Assembly: GCA_958295685.1 (NCBI GenBank)
Contig: OY282365.1
Coordinates: 1,612,001-1,676,000 of the forward strand
Reading direction: 5' to 3'
DNA: 64,000 nucleotides
DNA from: an uncultured Dehalococcoidia bacterium
GTDB lineage: Bacteria; Chloroflexota; Dehalococcoidia; Lucifugimonadales; CATQGZ01
In this document: positions 61,140 to 64,000 of the stretch, one piece after another
Layout: every line of letters begins with the position of its first letter
Numbering within the stretch: the first letter of the stretch is position 1
Program-made: the position numbers and the translations under genes
Notes under the pieces: model-generated
The model's database searches: none
What the model saw: only the letters and a program-made list of their open reading frames with translations
Told to the model about the DNA's origin: nothing

Positions 61140-61699
61140 ACCTCCATCACCTCGACCTGCTTTTCGCTGCGCATTGCCTCCATCTGCTCGACGTGGGAGT
61201 CGGTCAGCTTCTGGATTTCGGCCTGGGCGCGGCGGCTGTCGTCACGGGACAGGTCTCCGGCCTTTTCCATCTGCCTGAGCCGCTCCACTCCGTCGCGACG
61301 GATGTTGCGGACTGCGACGTGGCCGTCCTCGACCGTCCTGCCTACGAGCCGGACGATCTCCTTACGACGCTCCTCGGTCAGCGCCGGGATGCCGATGCGT
61401 ATGACATTCCCGTCGTCTTGGGGCACGAGGCCGAGGTTGGACTTGAGGACGCTCTTCCCGATCTCCTTGAGGGCCTGCTTGTCCCAGGGCTGTATCATCA
61501 GCAGTCTCGCCTCGGGAACGGAGATGGAGGCCATCTGATTCAGCGGCGTGGGGACGCCGTAGTAGTCGATCATCAGGTTCTCGACCAGGGCGGGACTGGC
61601 GCGGCCGGTGCGAATGGAGGCGAGGTCGCCCTGGAGGGCCTCCACGGACTTGGTCATCCTGGCGTCGATCTGGGATAGTATCTGGCGTTCAGTGGTCAT
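61136..61699 (-). CDS. frr: ribosome recycling factor
   Basis: 187 aa. Family segments RTGRASPALVENLMIDYYG, TPLNQMASISVPEARLLMIQ, and the late VRNIRRDG and DDSRRAQAEIQKLTD are intact. ATG 61699; the stop of pyrH overlaps it by 4 nt. Splits post-termination ribosomes with EF-G. Confidence 0.97.
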   Translation of the reverse strand: MTTERQILSQIDARMTKSVEALQGDLASIRTGRASPALVENLMIDYYGVPTPLNQMASISVPEARLLMIQPWDKQALKEIGKSVLKSNLGLVPQDDGNVIRIGIPALTEERRKEIVRLVGRTVEDGHVAVRNIRRDGVERLRQMEKAGDLSRDDSRRAQAEIQKLTDSHVEQMEAMRSEKQVEVMEV

Positions 61700-62448
61700 T
61701 GCCGTACTCCGCTCGATTCTGCGGGCCCGGCGGCTACCAGCGAGCCGAGCCGCTCTCCTCTGATAATGCGCTTGATGTTCCCTGAGTCGAACATGTCGAA
61801 CACGACTATGGGCAGGTTGTTCTCCATGCACAGGGACAGGGCGGTGGAGTCCATGACCTTCAGCCTCTTCTCCAGCGCTTCGAGATACGTCAGGGAGTCG
61901 AGTTTCGCCGCGTCCGGGTGCACGTTGGGGTCGGAGGCGTATATCCCGTCGACTCCGTGTTTGGCCATCAGGAGCACGCCCGCGCCGATCTCGACGGCTC
62001 TGAGGGCTGCGGCCGTGTCGGTGGTCATGAAGGGGTTGCCCGTGCCTGAGGCAAACAGCACCACGCGCTCCTTCTCCAGGTGGCGTATGGCCCGCCTCCT
62101 GATGTATGGTTCCGCGACCTCCGAGACGTTGATCGCGCTCTGTGTGCGGGTCTGAACGCCGTGGATTCGTTCGAGGGCGTCCTGGAGCGCCATGGCGTTC
62201 AGTATGGTTGCGAGCATTCCGGCATAATCGGCGGTTGCCCTGTCCATGCCGGCGGCCTCGGCCTCCCTGCCGCGCCAGATGTTGCCGCCGCCGACGACGA
62301 CGCCCAGCTGGACTCCGAGGTTTCGGGCCTCGACTATCTGCGAGGCCATGTAGGCCACGGCGGATGGGTCTATGCCGTGCCCGCGGTCGCCCTTGAAGGA
62401 CTCCCCGCTCAGCTTGAGGAGGACTCGGCTGTACTGGACGCGGGTCAC
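61696..62448 (-). CDS. pyrH: uridylate kinase
   Basis: 250 aa UMP kinase of the amino-acid-kinase fold: VLLKLSGESFKGD, GVVVGGGNIWRG, ATADYAGMLATILNAMALQD and FASGTGNPFMTTDTAAALRA. GTG start 5 nt after the tsf stop. The rpsB-tsf-pyrH-frr order is the widespread bacterial one. Confidence 0.97.
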   Translation of the reverse strand: MTRVQYSRVLLKLSGESFKGDRGHGIDPSAVAYMASQIVEARNLGVQLGVVVGGGNIWRGREAEAAGMDRATADYAGMLATILNAMALQDALERIHGVQTRTQSAINVSEVAEPYIRRRAIRHLEKERVVLFASGTGNPFMTTDTAAALRAVEIGAGVLLMAKHGVDGIYASDPNVHPDAAKLDSLTYLEALEKRLKVMDSTALSLCMENNLPIVVFDMFDSGNIKRIIRGERLGSLVAAGPAESSGVRQ

Positions 62449-62453
62449 CGCCG

Positions 62454-62963
62454 CTACTCCCCCAGGGAGAACCTGACGAACCTGCCTACGCGGATGTTCT
62501 CTCCGAGTTTTCCCACGGCCTGGTCGACGAGCTCCCGGACGCTCAGGGTCGGGTCTTTGATGAAGGGCTGCTGCATCAGGCAGGTCTCCTGCGGGTTGCC
62601 GTCTTCGTCCTCGGGCACGTCCGATTTGTCGACGTGCACGGGGGCCATGGCGGCGACCTGCATGGCTACGTCGTGGGCGAGCCGCTTGAAGTCGTCGGTT
62701 CTGGCGACGAAGTCCGTCTCGCAGTTGAGTTCGACCAGGGCGGCGATGCGTCCGCCGCTGTGGACGTAGGACTCGATCAGGCCCTCGTTGGTCGCTCGGG
62801 ACGCCTTCTTGGCCGCGCTTGCGATGCCCTTGGCTGCAAGGGCGCGCTGGGCGGCCTCCATGTCGCCGTCGGTCTCCTGCAGAGCCCTCTTGCAGTCCAT
62901 GATCCCGGCGCTCGTCAGTTCACGGAGCGCCTTTATGGCCTGTACGCTGACTTCAGAAGCCAC
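62454..62963 (-). CDS. tsf: elongation factor Ts, short form
   Basis: 169 aa. N-terminal UBA-like domain (IKALRELTSAGIMDCKRAL) and the TDFVAR motif that contacts EF-Tu. It contains only one core subdomain after the TDFV region, so it is the short type seen in Thermus and many Chloroflexota, not the 280-300-aa form. Nucleotide exchange factor for EF-Tu. 3 nt after rpsB. Confidence 0.95.
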   Translation of the reverse strand: MASEVSVQAIKALRELTSAGIMDCKRALQETDGDMEAAQRALAAKGIASAAKKASRATNEGLIESYVHSGGRIAALVELNCETDFVARTDDFKRLAHDVAMQVAAMAPVHVDKSDVPEDEDGNPQETCLMQQPFIKDPTLSVRELVDQAVGKLGENIRVGRFVRFSLGE

Positions 62964-62966
62964 GCC

Positions 62967-63842
62967 TCAGGCCTTATCCGTCACTGCTGACGCGAGCTCG
63001 GGCCCTTCCCCTTCCGAGGGGGCGCGGTCGGTGATGCCGTCGTCCGATGCCTGTTCGGGCTGCTGGAGGGATGCCTCCGTCGCCTCGGCTTCGTCAGCCT
63101 CGTCGGCCTCCAGCGACATCCGCCGGTTGGCGCCGTCGATGACCGCGTCTGCGATCCGGCCGGTCATCAGGCGTATGGACCTGATCGCGTCGTCGTTGCC
63201 CGGGATCGGGTAGTCGATCAGGTCCGGGTCGCAGTCGGAGTCGACCAGGGCCACGATGGGCACGCCGACCCGTCTGGCCTCGGCTACGGCGATCGACTCC
63301 TTGCCGACGTCGATCACGAAGACCGCGCCCGGCATCTCCGTCATCTCCTTGATGCCGCTGAGGTAGCGGTTCAGTCGAGAGATGGTGTATTCGAGTTTGA
63401 GGGCCTCTCTCTTGGTGAGGGCCTCGAACTCGCCCTTCTCCCTGCGGGTTTCGAGTTGGACGAGGTAGTCGATTCTCGACTGGATGGTCTTGAAGTTCGT
63501 GAGCGTGCCGCCCAGCCATCGCGTGGCGATGTAGAAGGCGTCGCAGCGCTCGGCCTCGGCGAGGATCGTGTCGACCGCCTGCTTCTTGGTGCCGACCATC
63601 AGGATTTTCTTGCCCGAGGCTGCCACGCCGCTGATGAATTCGGAGGCCTCGTCCAGCTTTCGGAGGGTCTTCTGAAGGTCGATTATATGGATGCCGTTGC
63701 GCTGCGCGAAGATGTACCGGCGCATCCTGGGGTTCCAGTTCCGCTTGCGGTGGCCGAAGTGCACGCCTGCCTCGAGCAGGGACTTCATGGTCACCGTGCT
63801 GGGCTGCGCGCCGTTCTCCTTCGAAGTTGCTGTTTCCTGCAT
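62967..63842 (-). CDS. rpsB: 30S ribosomal protein S2
   Basis: 291 aa. MKSLLEAGVHFGHRKRNWNPRM and FIFAQRN-type core, YIATRWLGGTLTNFKTI, and VGVPIVALVDSDCDPDLIDYPIPGNDDA are S2 signatures. A short N-terminal extension (about 18 aa) and a long acidic C-terminal tail (about 55 aa) flank the core. ATG 63842 follows GGGGAGAG. The frame runs upstream to 63974 but a promoter lies at 63871-63899. Confidence 0.96.
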   Translation of the reverse strand: MQETATSKENGAQPSTVTMKSLLEAGVHFGHRKRNWNPRMRRYIFAQRNGIHIIDLQKTLRKLDEASEFISGVAASGKKILMVGTKKQAVDTILAEAERCDAFYIATRWLGGTLTNFKTIQSRIDYLVQLETRREKGEFEALTKREALKLEYTISRLNRYLSGIKEMTEMPGAVFVIDVGKESIAVAEARRVGVPIVALVDSDCDPDLIDYPIPGNDDAIRSIRLMTGRIADAVIDGANRRMSLEADEADEAEATEASLQQPEQASDDGITDRAPSEGEGPELASAVTDKA

Positions 63843-63870
63843 TCTCTCCCCAAGGGTTAGCGTTCGGCGC

Positions 63871-63899
63871 AGTATACCATAGGGGGGGATGCTCAGCAA
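63871..63899 (-). promoter_or_regulatory. promoter of rpsB-tsf-pyrH-frr-uppS
   Basis: Minus strand: TTGCTG (63894-63899), 17-bp spacer containing a run of seven C, and TATACT (63871-63876), 28 bp before the rpsB start codon. Confidence 0.65.
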
Positions 63900-63946
63900 A
63901 TCCGGCGCTCGCGCCGCGCAACGGTTCAAGAGCCGAGTACACGAGT

Positions 63947-63973
63947 TTGACAGAGCTATATCTGTCATATACA
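63947..63973 (+). promoter_or_regulatory. promoter-like site with a palindromic operator facing the right edge
   Basis: TTGACA (63947-63952) is followed by TATACA 15 bp on, or TACATT 17 bp on. Between them lies the inverted repeat TGACAGA-GCTATA-TCTGTCA (63948-63967), which overlaps the -35 box. A regulated promoter for a gene beyond the window is plausible; that gene is not visible. Confidence 0.45.
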
Positions 63974-64000
63974 TTGCGGATTCCCTAGAACCGATTGGCT

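Overview
The window is high-GC bacterial chromosome, densely coded on both strands. The rpoB/rpoC sequences, the YceD(DUF177)-rpmF-fabD-nusB-acpP block, the short EF-Ts, and the accessory set (enolase-superfamily dehydratase, NIPSNAP, NHL propellers, CehA/McbA hydrolase, MacAB-type efflux, branched-chain-type 2-oxoacid dehydrogenase) suggest a Chloroflexota bacterium, probably of the Dehalococcoidia/SAR202 kind. That assignment is inference from gene content only. No tRNA, rRNA, transposase or CRISPR array was recognised.

Layout. 1-3158: a Dam-like adenine methyltransferase cut by the window edge and its small upstream ORF (minus), then NIPSNAP, PaaI-type thioesterase and RhmD-like dehydratase genes (plus). 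3155-11710: rpoB-rpoC-pcm (minus). 11890-15561: a promoter, then YceD, rpmF, fabD, nusB, acpP and an alcohol dehydrogenase (plus). 15677-21025: two repeat-array elements, a heterodimeric ABC exporter and a 1-kb TIR element. 21093-23606: nth, rsmD, coaD and a coiled-coil protein. 23603-28695: a minus-strand block in which a restriction-modification pair sits between genes for the two D-glutamate cyclase-type domains. 28908-36224: a DUF1801 protein, a third array, a MacAB-type efflux operon and a receptor-type lipoprotein. 36343-41956: repeat elements, an unknown 585-aa protein, two NHL propellers and a PD-(D/E)XK-like protein. 41981-49896: purN, clpX, clpP, tig, lipB and E2/E1beta/E1alpha of a 2-oxoacid dehydrogenase (minus); lipB would lipoylate the E2. 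50044-53546: an orphan m4C-type methyltransferase, an SDR, a repeat element and an alpha/beta hydrolase. 53535-63842: a minus-strand run of proS, ispG, two arrays, rseP, dxr, cdsA, uppS, frr, pyrH, tsf and rpsB (isoprenoid, lipid and translation functions).

The most unusual content is non-coding. Six copies (A-F) of one element have a near-consensus promoter (TTGAC-like box, 17-bp spacer, TAGAGT-like box), an ATG six bases after the -10 box, about 46-60 nt of leader, then 7-10 direct repeats of 10-11 nt built on a TGTCNNA core. A conserved AGCTACGAAATG-like block follows, then an inverted copy of the repeat unit. The variable bases of the unit differ from copy to copy, yet the distal inverted copy matches its own array in B, C, D and E and differs by one base in F. 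Four of the six lie in the leader of a downstream gene on the same strand: A and B before the ABC exporter, C before the efflux operon, E before ispG. F is tandem upstream of E and D has no co-oriented target. A second dispersed family (M1-M6) has about 15-25-bp terminal inverted repeats, arrays of CCCCT-CTGGC-AGGGG hairpins at about 60-bp spacing and a strong GGGGGC/GCCCCC hairpin. M1 is flanked by a perfect 8-bp direct duplication and M3 by a 7/8 one, as expected of transposed non-autonomous elements. The two families are interleaved: D lies inside M2, and E and F abut M5 and M6.
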